A DNA stretch of 58,580 nucleotides from Flavobacteriaceae bacterium. Lineage in GTDB: Bacteria; Bacteroidota; Bacteroidia; Flavobacteriales; Flavobacteriaceae. Below the pieces are notes generated by a model, which was given only the letters and a program-made list of their open reading frames with translations, did not search any database and was not told where the DNA came from. The stretch spans positions 5,796 to 64,375 of the forward strand of contig JAOZLL010000003.1 of assembly GCA_029934835.1 (NCBI GenBank), given 5' to 3'. Positions 35,028 through 43,550 of this stretch are shown here, one piece after another; position 1 is the first letter of the stretch; each line of letters opens with the position of its first letter. The position numbers and the translations under genes are program-made.

Positions 35028-36650
35028 ATGAAAAAAGTATTTTTTCTTATTCTTTTCAGTAATTACATTTTATTCTCACAAAATATAAGTGTGACAAAAA
35101 GTAAGATTTTTAATGATTTAAAAGCTAACAATAAGCTTGAGCATACACTTTCTTTGGATGATGGAAGTATAATGACTATTCGATCCTATTCTATGTCATC
35201 AGCAAATGTATATCCAACTTTTAGAGTATCTCACTATAATTCTGAATTTAAACTACTAGACAAAACAGATTTCAAGCATGGAAATGCTTTAATCCTTGGT
35301 GCTTTTGTAAAAGAAAAAACTATTTTTTTAATTGAGCAACGTATTGTCGAGCGTTTCATTAACAACAAAACTATTATTGGAGTTCGAATCTTTGTTTTGT
35401 CTTCATCAATCAGTTTATTAAATTTTGAGGAAAAAGAATTAATTAGCTTGGGAAATTATAATATACATGACTATTTCAAAGGCTATACCAAACTTTACAG
35501 TACCGATGAGCCAGGTAAAGTGATAAAAAAATATGCTCATTTATATCATTCAAAAAATAATAATTTTTTTGCACTTGTTTTTGATGTGAAAAATAAAAAA
35601 ATAAAAAATAAAGGTCTTATCTCTTTTAACGATAAGTTTGAAATAGCATATACTAAAGTGCTTAAAACCGATAAATTACATAAAGAGTTTATCTTTAAGG
35701 ATCTTATAATTGATGACGTAAATGGAAATGTTTTTTTTCTTGGTCATCCTCTTTACAAAAAACCAAAGTACTCATTCTTAAATATAAAATATCTTACTGA
35801 ATTACAGGTTGTAAGCAAGGATACAATTATTACTTCAATAATTCACTCACCTAATCAATCTCTTAGTTCGTTAAAACTATTTCATGGCCCCAACGGTTTA
35901 AGTTGTACTGGAATATATACTGATGTAAACAATTTAGATTTTTATGGTGTTTTTCGAATCAATTTTGATGATAAAAACTTAACTCAAAAGATGACTTCGT
36001 TTATAAAGATTGAAAAACACATTCTTAAATACATAAAATGGCCATATTCAAGTATATTGAATACTGAAAATAGTTTTAATGGAAAACAATCGTATAAAAA
36101 GGATAAATTTATAACCAAAAACAGCTTCCATTTAGACGATGGCTCAATTATTTTTAATATAGAAAAGATTTCTTTATACTCAAATTCAACACCAAATCCT
36201 AGCCCGTCACTTAATTCTGGTGGAATATCAGTATCTGTAGGATTTAACAACTCAACATATATTAATAGAGGTGATTTGGTTTCTTTTAAAATATCAAATA
36301 ATGGAGAAATGAAATGGGCGAAAAAAATTAAAAAAACCAATGTTTCAAGCAAAACTATATATAAAAATGGAAAGGTTTTTTTTATCATGAAACTGTATAA
36401 AACACAAAAATATAATGAAGAAATATTTAAGGTTTTTGGAAAGAAATTAGGTCAGTCACACTTATATTCAGTAACTATTGATGAAAATGGTGAAATGAAT
36501 AGTGAGAAATTAATTGATAAAAAAGACCTCGAAAAGCATTTTGCTATTGAGGATGGTAAATATTCTAAAGAAAATGATGAACTTATTTTTCTAGGAACAA
36601 AGAAAAAAAGTAGGAAAAGTCAATTAATAAAACTTTCTATTAATTTCTAG
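35028..36650 (+). CDS. Secreted protein of unknown function
   Basis: A 540-residue exported protein with signal MKKVFFLILFSNYILFSQ. The rest is beta-rich without membrane segments, with repeated strand-turn units such as LSLDDGSIMTIRSYS and SFHLDDGSIIFNIEKISLYS that recall beta-propeller-like or WD-type folds. A glycine- and serine-rich loop (NPSPSLNSGGISVSVGFN) interrupts it near residue 400. No known domain was recognised. Codons are markedly AT-rich. The stop overlaps the end of the convergent gene at 36640 by eleven bases. The only support for a gene is the long intact frame and signal peptide. Confidence 0.72.
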   Translation: MKKVFFLILFSNYILFSQNISVTKSKIFNDLKANNKLEHTLSLDDGSIMTIRSYSMSSANVYPTFRVSHYNSEFKLLDKTDFKHGNALILGAFVKEKTIFLIEQRIVERFINNKTIIGVRIFVLSSSISLLNFEEKELISLGNYNIHDYFKGYTKLYSTDEPGKVIKKYAHLYHSKNNNFFALVFDVKNKKIKNKGLISFNDKFEIAYTKVLKTDKLHKEFIFKDLIIDDVNGNVFFLGHPLYKKPKYSFLNIKYLTELQVVSKDTIITSIIHSPNQSLSSLKLFHGPNGLSCTGIYTDVNNLDFYGVFRINFDDKNLTQKMTSFIKIEKHILKYIKWPYSSILNTENSFNGKQSYKKDKFITKNSFHLDDGSIIFNIEKISLYSNSTPNPSPSLNSGGISVSVGFNNSTYINRGDLVSFKISNNGEMKWAKKIKKTNVSSKTIYKNGKVFFIMKLYKTQKYNEEIFKVFGKKLGQSHLYSVTIDENGEMNSEKLIDKKDLEKHFAIEDGKYSKENDELIFLGTKKKSRKSQLIKLSINF

Positions 36651-37143
36651 GTTTAGCAGACGGAAAAAAAATGGTTTCTTTTTGTGGAATTCCCATAATT
36701 TTATAATAAAAGACTTTATCTCCTTTTGTATAACGAAGTATTGCTTCATCTTTATTTAAGTCAAAAGGAAAGTTCATCATTTCTGGGACAGGATTTCCAT
36801 ATTCACCTCTTGGATTTTCGGTTAAATTAATGTCTCTTCGTACTACTTTTCTAAAGTTAGCAACCCATAAAGTTTCTTTGTCTGTAGGTTTTATGTCTAT
36901 ATAAGTTGCTCTATTTTGAAAATACAAGGAATCGGGCTGTATTTCATCATTTGTAGTAACAAATAATTGAACTGTTGTACCTGAATTTCCTGGTTGTCCT
37001 CCCATCCAATCTTGATAGTAAGAGTCCGTTACAGAGAATGGAACCGTTTTCTGTAACTTAATTTTTGCACTCTGACATTGAACTAAGCCAAAGAAACTAA
37101 TTAAACTACCTATTACACCAAAAGTTATTAAACGAATAATCAT
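36640..37143 (-). CDS. Conserved hypothetical exported protein
   Basis: A 167-residue protein with a hydrophobic start MIIRLITFGVIGSLISFFGLV that looks like a signal anchor or lipoprotein signal (VQCQS may be a weak lipobox). The mature part is beta-rich, with VQLFVTTNDEIQPDSLYFQNRA and TLWVANFRKVVRRDIN. It ends in KVFYYKIMGIPQKETIFFPSA. The family is not recognised. It is convergent with the 35028 gene and divergent from the OmpA-family gene. The function is unknown. Confidence 0.72.
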   Translation of the reverse strand: MIIRLITFGVIGSLISFFGLVQCQSAKIKLQKTVPFSVTDSYYQDWMGGQPGNSGTTVQLFVTTNDEIQPDSLYFQNRATYIDIKPTDKETLWVANFRKVVRRDINLTENPRGEYGNPVPEMMNFPFDLNKDEAILRYTKGDKVFYYKIMGIPQKETIFFPSAKPRN

Positions 37144-37285
37144 AATCCTTCTGTTTTTTATATGAATGACAAGAGATATGCCATAACGTATATTTTATAC
37201 GAAATTAACATTTTTTTTTAACAATAATTGGGTTGAAAATAGCGTTTATTAGTACTTTAGCATTAAATTTAAATACCTTATCAAA

Positions 37286-38137
37286 ATGAAAAAAATAATA
37301 ATACTCCTATTTGTAGCTTTTTTTGGACTTTCCTCCTGTGTGAGTACCAAAAAATTTGAAGAATTAAATTCTAAGTTTCTTACGTCTGAACAAGCATTAA
37401 CAAATTGTCGTGCTAACTTAATGAAGTGCCGTACGGATGATGATACATCAAAAAATAAAATTACATTTTTAAATGAACAAATTCAAGCACATAAAGACAA
37501 TATTGGTCAATTGCAATCAGCTTTAGATAAATGTGTAAATATGAACCAACAAGGAAATACTAATATTGGTAAGCTATTAGATGAAATAAATTCATCTAAT
37601 AAATATATTCGTCAATTAACTGAGATTAATCGTAAAAATGATTCCTTAACTTTAGCACTGAGTAACAAATTTAAACGCTCACTTAATAATTTAGATGATG
37701 AAGATATCAATGTAAAAGTTAAAAAAGGAGTTGTCTTTGTTTCTCTATCTGATGAAATGATGTTTGATTCAGGAAGTTATACTATTAAAAGTGATGCACT
37801 ACCTGTGCTATCTAAAATATCTAAAATTGTAAATGACTATAAAGATTATGATATTTTAATAGAAGGTCATACAGACAACGTGCCTATTTCAACTACATTT
37901 TTAAAAGACAATTGGGATTTAAGTGCCATGCGTGCTACTTCAATTGCTCGTTTTATGCAAACCGATTTGGGTGTTAGTCCTGCACGAATAACTGCTGGAG
38001 CTCGAAGTGAGTATGTACCAAAAGACACTAATGATACAGCAGCAGGTCGTAATACAAACCGACGTACTGAAATTATAGTATTACCAAAATTGGATGAATT
38101 TATTAAGTTGATGGAAAATGCTCCTATTACGGAGTAG
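37286..38137 (+). CDS. OmpA family lipoprotein
   Basis: A 283-residue envelope lipoprotein anchoring the outer membrane to peptidoglycan. The signal MKKIIILLFVAFFGLSSC places the acylated Cys at residue 18. Residues 20-140 form a long helical, probably coiled-coil, stalk (NKITFLNEQIQAHKDNIGQL). The OmpA domain runs from about 145: MMFDSGSYTIKSDALPVLSK, the peptidoglycan-binding EGHTDNVPIS and NWDLSAMRATSIARF, and finally GRNTNRRTEIIVLPK. The order is stalk then OmpA domain, as in Pal or MotB-like proteins, without a barrel. It is monocistronic with a terminator behind. Confidence 0.93.
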   Translation: MKKIIILLFVAFFGLSSCVSTKKFEELNSKFLTSEQALTNCRANLMKCRTDDDTSKNKITFLNEQIQAHKDNIGQLQSALDKCVNMNQQGNTNIGKLLDEINSSNKYIRQLTEINRKNDSLTLALSNKFKRSLNNLDDEDINVKVKKGVVFVSLSDEMMFDSGSYTIKSDALPVLSKISKIVNDYKDYDILIEGHTDNVPISTTFLKDNWDLSAMRATSIARFMQTDLGVSPARITAGARSEYVPKDTNDTAAGRNTNRRTEIIVLPKLDEFIKLMENAPITE

Positions 38138-38153
38138 TTATTTCTTATAAATC

Positions 38154-38188
38154 AATCCCAAATTAGAATATTAGTTTGGGATTTTTTT
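38154..38188 (+). terminator. Terminator of the OmpA-family gene
   Basis: AATCCCAAA at 38154-38162 pairs with TTTGGGATT at 38175-38183, followed by a T run. Confidence 0.85.
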
Positions 38189-38232
38189 ATGTAGTTTTGT
38201 TGTTCACTAATAAAAATAAAATACGTTAAACC

Positions 38233-38514
38233 TTGAACCTACTATTTGTCAGCGGTCCTGAAATAATAATAGTCTTACTCATTGTAGTAATGCTTTTTGG
38301 TGCTGATAAAATTCCTGAAATTGCACGTGGTTTAGGAAAAGGAATGCGTCAACTTAAAGATGCGACTAATGAGGTTAAACGTGAAATTAATCAAACGGCA
38401 AAAAAAAATAATATTGACACTGATATTATAAAAGATGTTAAAAAGGAGATTAATAAAGTAAAAGATCATATTGAAGAATACTCTGGATCTATTAAAAGAG
38501 ATACCAAATTTTGA
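38233..38514 (+). CDS. tatA: Twin-arginine translocase subunit TatA/TatE
   Basis: Pore-forming subunit of the Tat export system for folded proteins. The 93-residue protein has one N-terminal membrane helix (IIIVLLIVVMLFGADKIPEI), the hinge FGADKIPEIARGLG, and an amphipathic helix with KGMRQLKDATNEVKREI; the tail is charged. The only plausible start is TTG at 38233; no in-frame ATG precedes the membrane helix. It overlaps the PAP2 gene that follows by four bases. tatC is not in the window. TatA and TatB cannot be separated with certainty, but the short length fits TatA. Confidence 0.94.
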   Translation: MNLLFVSGPEIIIVLLIVVMLFGADKIPEIARGLGKGMRQLKDATNEVKREINQTAKKNNIDTDIIKDVKKEINKVKDHIEEYSGSIKRDTKF

Positions 38515-39077
38515 GTTTATTAGATAGAATTATTGAAAAAGATAGAGAATTCTTCATCTATCTGAATAATCTTGGATCTGATAATTGGGATGTTTTTTGG
38601 CTCACAGTTACTGATAAATACATGTGGATACCACTTTATTTTATCCTCCTTTTCTTACTTTTTTGGTATTATGATTGGAAAAAAGCATTGATATTGCTTA
38701 TTATTACAGCAGTATTAGTTGCTTTTACAGATCAGTTTGTAAATTTGATTAAATACACAACTCATCGTCTTCGCCCAAACAGAGATCCTTCTCTTGAAAA
38801 TCTTATTCGTGTAGTAAAAAATAGTGGTGGCTTTAGTTTTGTCTCAGGTCATGCCACAAACTCATTTGCCGTTTCTACCTTTATGATTTTGAGTTTACGC
38901 AACTATTTTAAACCTATTTATTTAGTTTTATTATGGCCTATTCTATTTTTTTATAGCCGAATATATTTAGGTGTTCATTTCCCTATCGATGTAACATTTG
39001 GTATGTTTTTGGGAATTCTAATTGGTTATGGATTCTATAAATTTAGTCTGCTGATTCTACCCAAAATTAAGGATTGA
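38511..39077 (+). CDS. PAP2 family phosphatase
   Basis: A 188-residue integral membrane lipid phosphatase-like protein. The three PAP2 signature blocks are visible: KYTTHRLRPNRDPS (block 1), GFSFVSGHATNSFA with the catalytic-cycle His (block 2), and FYSRIYLGVHFPIDVT with the nucleophilic His (block 3), separated by several membrane helices. The substrate is probably a lipid diphosphate such as undecaprenyl-PP or a phospholipid phosphate. It starts at TTG in the sequence TTGA, overlapping the stop of tatA, so translation is probably coupled. There is no ATG upstream. Confidence 0.92.
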   Translation: MSLLDRIIEKDREFFIYLNNLGSDNWDVFWLTVTDKYMWIPLYFILLFLLFWYYDWKKALILLIITAVLVAFTDQFVNLIKYTTHRLRPNRDPSLENLIRVVKNSGGFSFVSGHATNSFAVSTFMILSLRNYFKPIYLVLLWPILFFYSRIYLGVHFPIDVTFGMFLGILIGYGFYKFSLLILPKIKD

Positions 39078-39226
39078 TAAAATTCTAATAGACCTTAATA
39101 ATCTTACCATTACGGGCTTTTCCCCCTTTTAATAATTAGGAAAAAAACCAACCAAAATCAGGTTTATTCCTTACATTTTACCACTCAATAAATAAGACAT
39201 TTGTATTATACAAAAACCAATATATT

Positions 39227-39460
39227 ATGTCACGTTTTACAAAATCTGTTTTATTTATTATCGGGATTATTGCCATTCTCTATTTATTTACGTGTACTAC
39301 ATTCCTACCCTTTTATCACTCAAACAAAACGATTAATCACGATGAAGTGGTCACCTATGTTTTAAAAGAGGTATCCTATGAGCTAACTTACGGAGATGAA
39401 AATATCGACATAGAATCATTTGTTGATAAAGCAGTAAAAGAAGTCCTACTTACTAATTAG
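39227..39460 (+). CDS. Small membrane-anchored protein of unknown function
   Basis: A 77-residue protein with one N-terminal hydrophobic helix (SVLFIIGIIAILYLFTC, residues 7-23), which could be a signal anchor or a lipoprotein signal with Cys at 23. A charged acidic domain follows (NHDEVVTYVLKEVSYELTYGDENI). The frame is intact with its own ATG and a hairpin terminator after it. The family is not recognised. Confidence 0.6.
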   Translation: MSRFTKSVLFIIGIIAILYLFTCTTFLPFYHSNKTINHDEVVTYVLKEVSYELTYGDENIDIESFVDKAVKEVLLTN

Positions 39461-39504
39461 AATTCCATTCATACTTAAATATTTCAACAAAACAACAGTT
39501 GTTT

Positions 39505-39544
39505 ATTGTGTCAGAAGCTGAATACTTTTGGCACAATCTTTTTA
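39505..39544 (+). terminator. Terminator after the small membrane protein gene
   Basis: ATTGTGTCAGAAG from 39505 pairs with CTTTTGGCACAAT (to 39537) apart from two G-T wobble positions, then a short T run. Confidence 0.6.
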
Positions 39545-39635
39545 TACCTAAAGCAAATCCTAATAATTATTTATATATTAGTATTGTTTAATTGACATTT
39601 TTAACGAAATTTACCGCAAATTCGTGTCAATAAAC

Positions 39636-40196
39636 ATGCAGAAAACATCCAAACAATACAATAGCATTGTCTCTCAATGTAGAGAACTTTTCGAAAAAAA
39701 AATGTCTGATTATAGCAGCGCGTGGCGTATTTTACGCTTGCCATCGCTAACAGATCAAATTTTTATTAAAGCGCAACGTATCAGAATGATGCAAGAAAAT
39801 GAAGTGCGAAAAGTTGATGAGGATGAAATTCCAGAATTTGTTGGGATTATTAACTATTCTATAATGGCTTTAATTCAATTAGAAAATGGAGTCGTTGAGC
39901 AACCAGATTTAGATACAAAACAAGCACTAAATCTCTATGATAAACATATTGCTGAGACTAAAGCTTTGATGGAAGATAAAAATCATGATTATGGTGAAGC
40001 TTGGCGTGATATGCGCGTAAGTTCCTTAACTGATTTGATTCTACAAAAACTTTTACGCGTGAAACAAATTGAGGATAATGAAGGTAAAACACTAGTTTCT
40101 GAAGGAATAGATGCCAATTATCAAGATATGATTAACTATGCTATTTTTGCATTGATTCTAATAAATGAAACGAGCATATCAGATTTTGATACATGA
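39636..40196 (+). CDS. Tandem DUF1599 protein (nucleotide-modification-associated domain 1)
   Basis: A 186-residue cytoplasmic protein made of two copies of DUF1599, renamed Nmad1 because relatives occur with DNA base-modification genes. Copy 1 (about 10-90) has KKMSDYSSAWRILRLPSLTDQ and IINYSIMALIQLE. Copy 2 (about 105-185) has DKNHDYGEAWRDMRVSSLTD and MINYAIFALILIN. The conserved DY.AWR.(L/M)R pattern appears in both. A GTG at 39624 is also possible, but the ATG at 39636 gives the usual MQKTSKQY start. It is followed within 40 bases by the DoxX/MauE-like gene, as in related genomes. The function is unknown. Confidence 0.88.
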   Translation: MQKTSKQYNSIVSQCRELFEKKMSDYSSAWRILRLPSLTDQIFIKAQRIRMMQENEVRKVDEDEIPEFVGIINYSIMALIQLENGVVEQPDLDTKQALNLYDKHIAETKALMEDKNHDYGEAWRDMRVSSLTDLILQKLLRVKQIEDNEGKTLVSEGIDANYQDMINYAIFALILINETSISDFDT

Positions 40197-40233
40197 AACA
40201 AATCAGAATTAATTTTACTTTAAACACTAAAAT

Positions 40234-41205
40234 TTGATACTTAAACTACTAACTCATATTACTCGTATTCTAGTTGCGGCCACCTTTATATTTTCTGGTT
40301 TTGTCAAATTGGTAGATCCAATAGGTTCGGCTATAAAATTTGATGAATATTTTAGCGAAGAAGTTCTTAATCTTACTTTTCTAATTCCGTATGCACTACC
40401 TTTTTCTATCGTTCTAATTTTAGTAGAATTGCTTTTAGGTGTCATGCTTTTAGTCGGTTTTAAACCCAAACTCACCACGTGGCTTACAGCATTACTTATG
40501 TTAGTATTCTTATTCTTAACTTGGTATTCTGCCTATTATGATAAAGTAACTGACTGTGGTTGTTTTGGTGATGCTATTAAATTAAGTCCTTGGGCGACTT
40601 TTTATAAAAATATCGCTTTTGGAATATTGATAGTTTTCTTATTATTCAACCTAAAACATATAAAACCTTGGTTTGGAAAAATGGGAACCAACTGGATTCC
40701 TTTTATAACACTTCTTGGTGGGCTTTTTATCAGCTATTATGTTTTACAACATCTTCCAATAATTGATTTTAGACCTTATGCCATTGGTAAAAGTATCCCT
40801 GAAGGGATGAAATATGTAGATGGTGAGGATTTTCCTCCCGTACACGACTTTATTTTAGAAAATGATACCGATGACTTAACCGAAACCATTTTAGAAGCTA
40901 AAAAAGTGCTATTGATCATTGCTTATAGTCTAAATTATAGTGAGTTAAACGCCTTTGAAAAACTAAAATCTTTAGCAGAAAAAGCACAAAAACAAGGCTA
41001 TATAGTCTATACACTTTCTGCTTCATCAATGGATGAATATAAAATGCTCCAAGAACAATATAAATTATCATTTGATATGTTATATTGCGATGAAACAACA
41101 CTAAAAACAATGATACGTGCCAATCCTGGTATCATGAGCTTAGAAAAAGGAACCGTCACTGGCAAGTGGAATTGGACTGATATAGATAAAATAAGCATTA
41201 AGTAA
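40234..41205 (+). CDS. DoxX/MauE-like membrane protein with a thioredoxin-like C-terminal domain (BT_3928 type)
   Basis: A 323-residue membrane protein. Residues 1-150 are a four-helix DoxX/MauE-like module with ATFIFSGFVKLVDPIGSAIK and a DCGCFGD motif carrying a Cys pair near residue 108. About residues 215-323 look like a thioredoxin-like fold (KKVLLIIAYSLN, CDETTLKTMIRANPG) but lack a CxxC pair. The family is Bacteroidota-specific; a redox role is inferred from the DoxX/MauE similarity. Translation appears to start at TTG (40234), since no ATG precedes the first helix. It lies eight bases upstream of crcB, so both are probably in one transcript. Confidence 0.85.
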   Translation: MILKLLTHITRILVAATFIFSGFVKLVDPIGSAIKFDEYFSEEVLNLTFLIPYALPFSIVLILVELLLGVMLLVGFKPKLTTWLTALLMLVFLFLTWYSAYYDKVTDCGCFGDAIKLSPWATFYKNIAFGILIVFLLFNLKHIKPWFGKMGTNWIPFITLLGGLFISYYVLQHLPIIDFRPYAIGKSIPEGMKYVDGEDFPPVHDFILENDTDDLTETILEAKKVLLIIAYSLNYSELNAFEKLKSLAEKAQKQGYIVYTLSASSMDEYKMLQEQYKLSFDMLYCDETTLKTMIRANPGIMSLEKGTVTGKWNWTDIDKISIK

Positions 41206-41212
41206 TATACCT

Positions 41213-41584
41213 ATGCAACATATATTTTTAGTTTTTATCGGAGGTGGAATTGGAAGTGTACTACGCTATCTAATTGGTCTAAGACTAAACCAAGATAACA
41301 TTCCTTATGGTACTTTTACCGTAAATATTATTGGAAGTTTGTTAATTGGACTTTTAATGGGATATTTTCTAAAAACCGCAAATCATACACTTACTGAAAA
41401 TCAAATTGCCTTTCTAGCTGTAGGTGTTTTTGGTGGTTTTACTACCTATTCCTCTTTTATGTATGAAAACTTGCAATTTCTAATCAATGAACAATATTTT
41501 AGATTTGTGGGCTATACTTTACTTTCTCTAGTCCTTGGGTTTTTAGCTGTTTTTTTAGGGTTTTTATGGGGGAAACTCATATAA
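41213..41584 (+). CDS. crcB: Fluoride exporter CrcB/FluC
   Basis: Fluoride channel of the inner membrane, working as an antiparallel dimer. The 123-residue protein has four membrane helices. Conserved segments are GGGIGSVLRYLIGLRLN (first helix), GTFTVNIIGSLLIGLLMG with the pore Asn, and GVFGGFTTYSSFMYE, which holds the sodium-binding and Phe-box residues. It starts seven bases after the stop of the DoxX-like gene. There is no room for a fluoride riboswitch between them and I saw none before the upstream gene. Confidence 0.95.
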   Translation: MQHIFLVFIGGGIGSVLRYLIGLRLNQDNIPYGTFTVNIIGSLLIGLLMGYFLKTANHTLTENQIAFLAVGVFGGFTTYSSFMYENLQFLINEQYFRFVGYTLLSLVLGFLAVFLGFLWGKLI

Positions 41585-41637
41585 TAAATCTTATAGAAGT
41601 TCGTTTATTCTACATTGTAATACCTAAAAAAAACTAA

Positions 41638-42639
41638 ATGACTAAATTCTTTTTAATTATACTGGGATTATTATTTTTTGTTTCCTGTACAACAAACGAA
41701 ATTTCAACAGATGATGATACAAATCCTGATCCAAATGCCAATATAGATTACAAACAAGAAATGCGTGATTTTGTCATCGGAATTAGTGAATATGCAAAAG
41801 CCATCAAGCCTAATTTTTTTATTATCCCACAAAACGGAATTGAATTAGTAACGGTTGATGGCGAAGATAACGGAGCATCTCATACAGCCTATTTAAACGC
41901 AATTGATGGTCACGGTCAAGAGGATTTGTTTTATGGATATGACAATGACGATGTTGCTTCACCAAGTGTTGAAAATGCCTACCTAAGAACATTTTTAGAT
42001 ATTTCAAAAAATGCAGGTAATACTATTTTAGTAACTGATTATTGTTCTACTCCATCCAAAATGGATGATTCGTATACACAAAACAGCACAAATGGCTATA
42101 TTTCTTTTGCGGCAGACGAAAGAGAATTATTCAACATTCCTACCTACCCAAATCCTATCGTGGGTGAAAATGCAGACAACATCTCACAATTATCAGCTAT
42201 TTCTAATTTTTTATATCTAATAAACCCACAAAATTTTGCCACCAAAGCAGATTTTATAAATGCAATAACTGCAACGAATTATGATTTGATTATCATGGAT
42301 TTATTCTTTCATGATGACACCGAGTTTACAGCTGCTGAAATAACACAACTTAAAGCAAAGTTAAATGGTGGCTCACGTTTGGTTATCTCGTATATGTCAA
42401 TAGGTGAAGCTGAGGATTATCGTTATTATTGGAATGCTAGTTGGAGTACAAACAGCCCAACTTGGTTAGATCAAGAAAATCCAGCTTGGGCAGGAAACTT
42501 CAAAGTAAAATATTGGGAAGAAGCTTGGCAAAATATCATCTTTGGGAATAATGACTCTTACCTAAAAAAGATTACTGATGCAGGTTTTGATGGTGTTTAT
42601 TTAGATATTATTGATGGATTTGAGTTTTATGAAGATTAA
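41638..42639 (+). CDS. Secreted glycoside hydrolase family 114-like lipoprotein
   Basis: A 333-residue lipoprotein (signal MTKFFLIILGLLFFVSC). The mature part is a TIM barrel of the MJ1477/TM1410 group, GH114, whose characterised members are endo-alpha-1,4-polygalactosaminidases. Family features are DFVIGISEYAKAIKPNFFII-like IGISEYAKAIKPNF, DLIIMDLFFHDD, LVISYMSIGEAEDYRYYW with acidic catalytic candidates, and GFDGVYLDIIDGFEF near the end. The protein stops only a few residues after that last motif, slightly early but plausible for the barrel end. A galactosamine-polymer or peptidoglycan-like substrate is inferred. The stop is followed directly by an inverted repeat. Confidence 0.87.
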   Translation: MTKFFLIILGLLFFVSCTTNEISTDDDTNPDPNANIDYKQEMRDFVIGISEYAKAIKPNFFIIPQNGIELVTVDGEDNGASHTAYLNAIDGHGQEDLFYGYDNDDVASPSVENAYLRTFLDISKNAGNTILVTDYCSTPSKMDDSYTQNSTNGYISFAADERELFNIPTYPNPIVGENADNISQLSAISNFLYLINPQNFATKADFINAITATNYDLIIMDLFFHDDTEFTAAEITQLKAKLNGGSRLVISYMSIGEAEDYRYYWNASWSTNSPTWLDQENPAWAGNFKVKYWEEAWQNIIFGNNDSYLKKITDAGFDGVYLDIIDGFEFYED

Positions 42640-42641
42640 AT

Positions 42642-42775
42642 TTCACCGCAAAGTCGCTAAGTCGCAAAAGGATTAAACGAAGTAACGCTGAATGATAGTA
42701 GAAATTAAAAAAGAATTTACTTTAACCATCAAGTGAGATTATTAAATCTTTGTGTCTTAGCGGCTTTGCGGTGAA
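42642..42775. repeat. Dispersed inverted repeat of the CACCGCAAAG type
   Basis: The left arm TTCACCGCAAAGTCGCTAAG (42642-42661 onward) and the right arm CTTAGCGGCTTTGCGGTGAA (to 42775) are inverted copies, differing at few positions over about 31 bases, around a 70-base centre. Arms of this type recur in Bacteroidota and other genomes. It lies directly after the GH114 stop and before the convergent DUF1684 gene, so it may also serve as a terminator. Confidence 0.65.
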
Positions 42776-42796
42776 GCATATCTATGCTTTTACTAC

Positions 42797-43411
42797 CTAA
42801 TGAAAAGCCTTTACACCAGCTTTTATTGCTACTTTTAATTCATTTTCTTTAGGTGGAACAGCACAAGAGTACTTGTGGTTATAAGCACAGTAAGGATTAT
42901 AAGCACTGTTAAAATCAATGATAACAGTTGCATCAAAAGGCAACTCTAAGTCTACATATCTTCCTCCACCATAGCTTTCTTTTCCTGTTGTTAGATCTGT
43001 AAAAGGAACGAATATGTGGTTTTTGTATTCTTCTGGAATATTTTCTGCCATATTTTGATAAACAGGTAATTCACAGGATATACCATTCAATTCAAAAAAT
43101 AATGTTCCATATTTTTGATAAATAGGTTTTCTGTCTGTAGTGGTTGCCATCTCAAACGGAACTGGAAATTCATTTTTTACAAACTCTGTCTCGATGATAT
43201 ATTTTAAATCAATAGGGTAAAAATCTAGACTTCTAAAAGTTTTAAAATCAGCATCTGTAAGTGGAGATTTTTCCTCATCTGCATATTGAATATTGAGTTT
43301 GTACTGTGCTTCTTTTGCGGCATCAAGTTGTACTTGTTGTTCTTTTGAAATAGTTTGTTGCGAACAGGCAATAAAAGAGGATAAAATAAAAAAAAGGCTT
43401 AAAAATCTCAT
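42797..43411 (-). CDS. DUF1684 family lipoprotein
   Basis: A 204-residue lipoprotein: the signal MRFLSLFFILSSFIAC ends in a lipobox. The DUF1684 pattern is visible in KSPLTDADFKTFRSLDFYPID, LFVPFTDLTTGKESYGGGRY-like FVPFTDLTTGKESYGGGRYV, DLELPFDATVIIDFNSAYNPY, and YNHKYSCAVPPKENELKVAI, which holds the conserved NPYCAYN..YSC..PP core. The open frame starts eight codons earlier, but the ATG at 43411 fits the signal. The family is widespread and of unknown function. It is monocistronic and convergent with the GH114 gene. Confidence 0.9.
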   Translation of the reverse strand: MRFLSLFFILSSFIACSQQTISKEQQVQLDAAKEAQYKLNIQYADEEKSPLTDADFKTFRSLDFYPIDLKYIIETEFVKNEFPVPFEMATTTDRKPIYQKYGTLFFELNGISCELPVYQNMAENIPEEYKNHIFVPFTDLTTGKESYGGGRYVDLELPFDATVIIDFNSAYNPYCAYNHKYSCAVPPKENELKVAIKAGVKAFH

Positions 43412-43550
43412 GAGTTCTAGTATTATGAACTTCAAAAATAAGAATAACTAAATTATGATAGGATTTATTTTGTTGTTTTTAAAGACAAACGTATACTTTT
43501 CTCTGTGAAACTTAGTGTATTATTCGAACAACTCTGTGCAATAACACTTT

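Noticed and set aside
41206-41212. Fluoride riboswitch before crcB
   Set aside because: Only seven bases separate crcB from the upstream gene, and no fold is seen further upstream.
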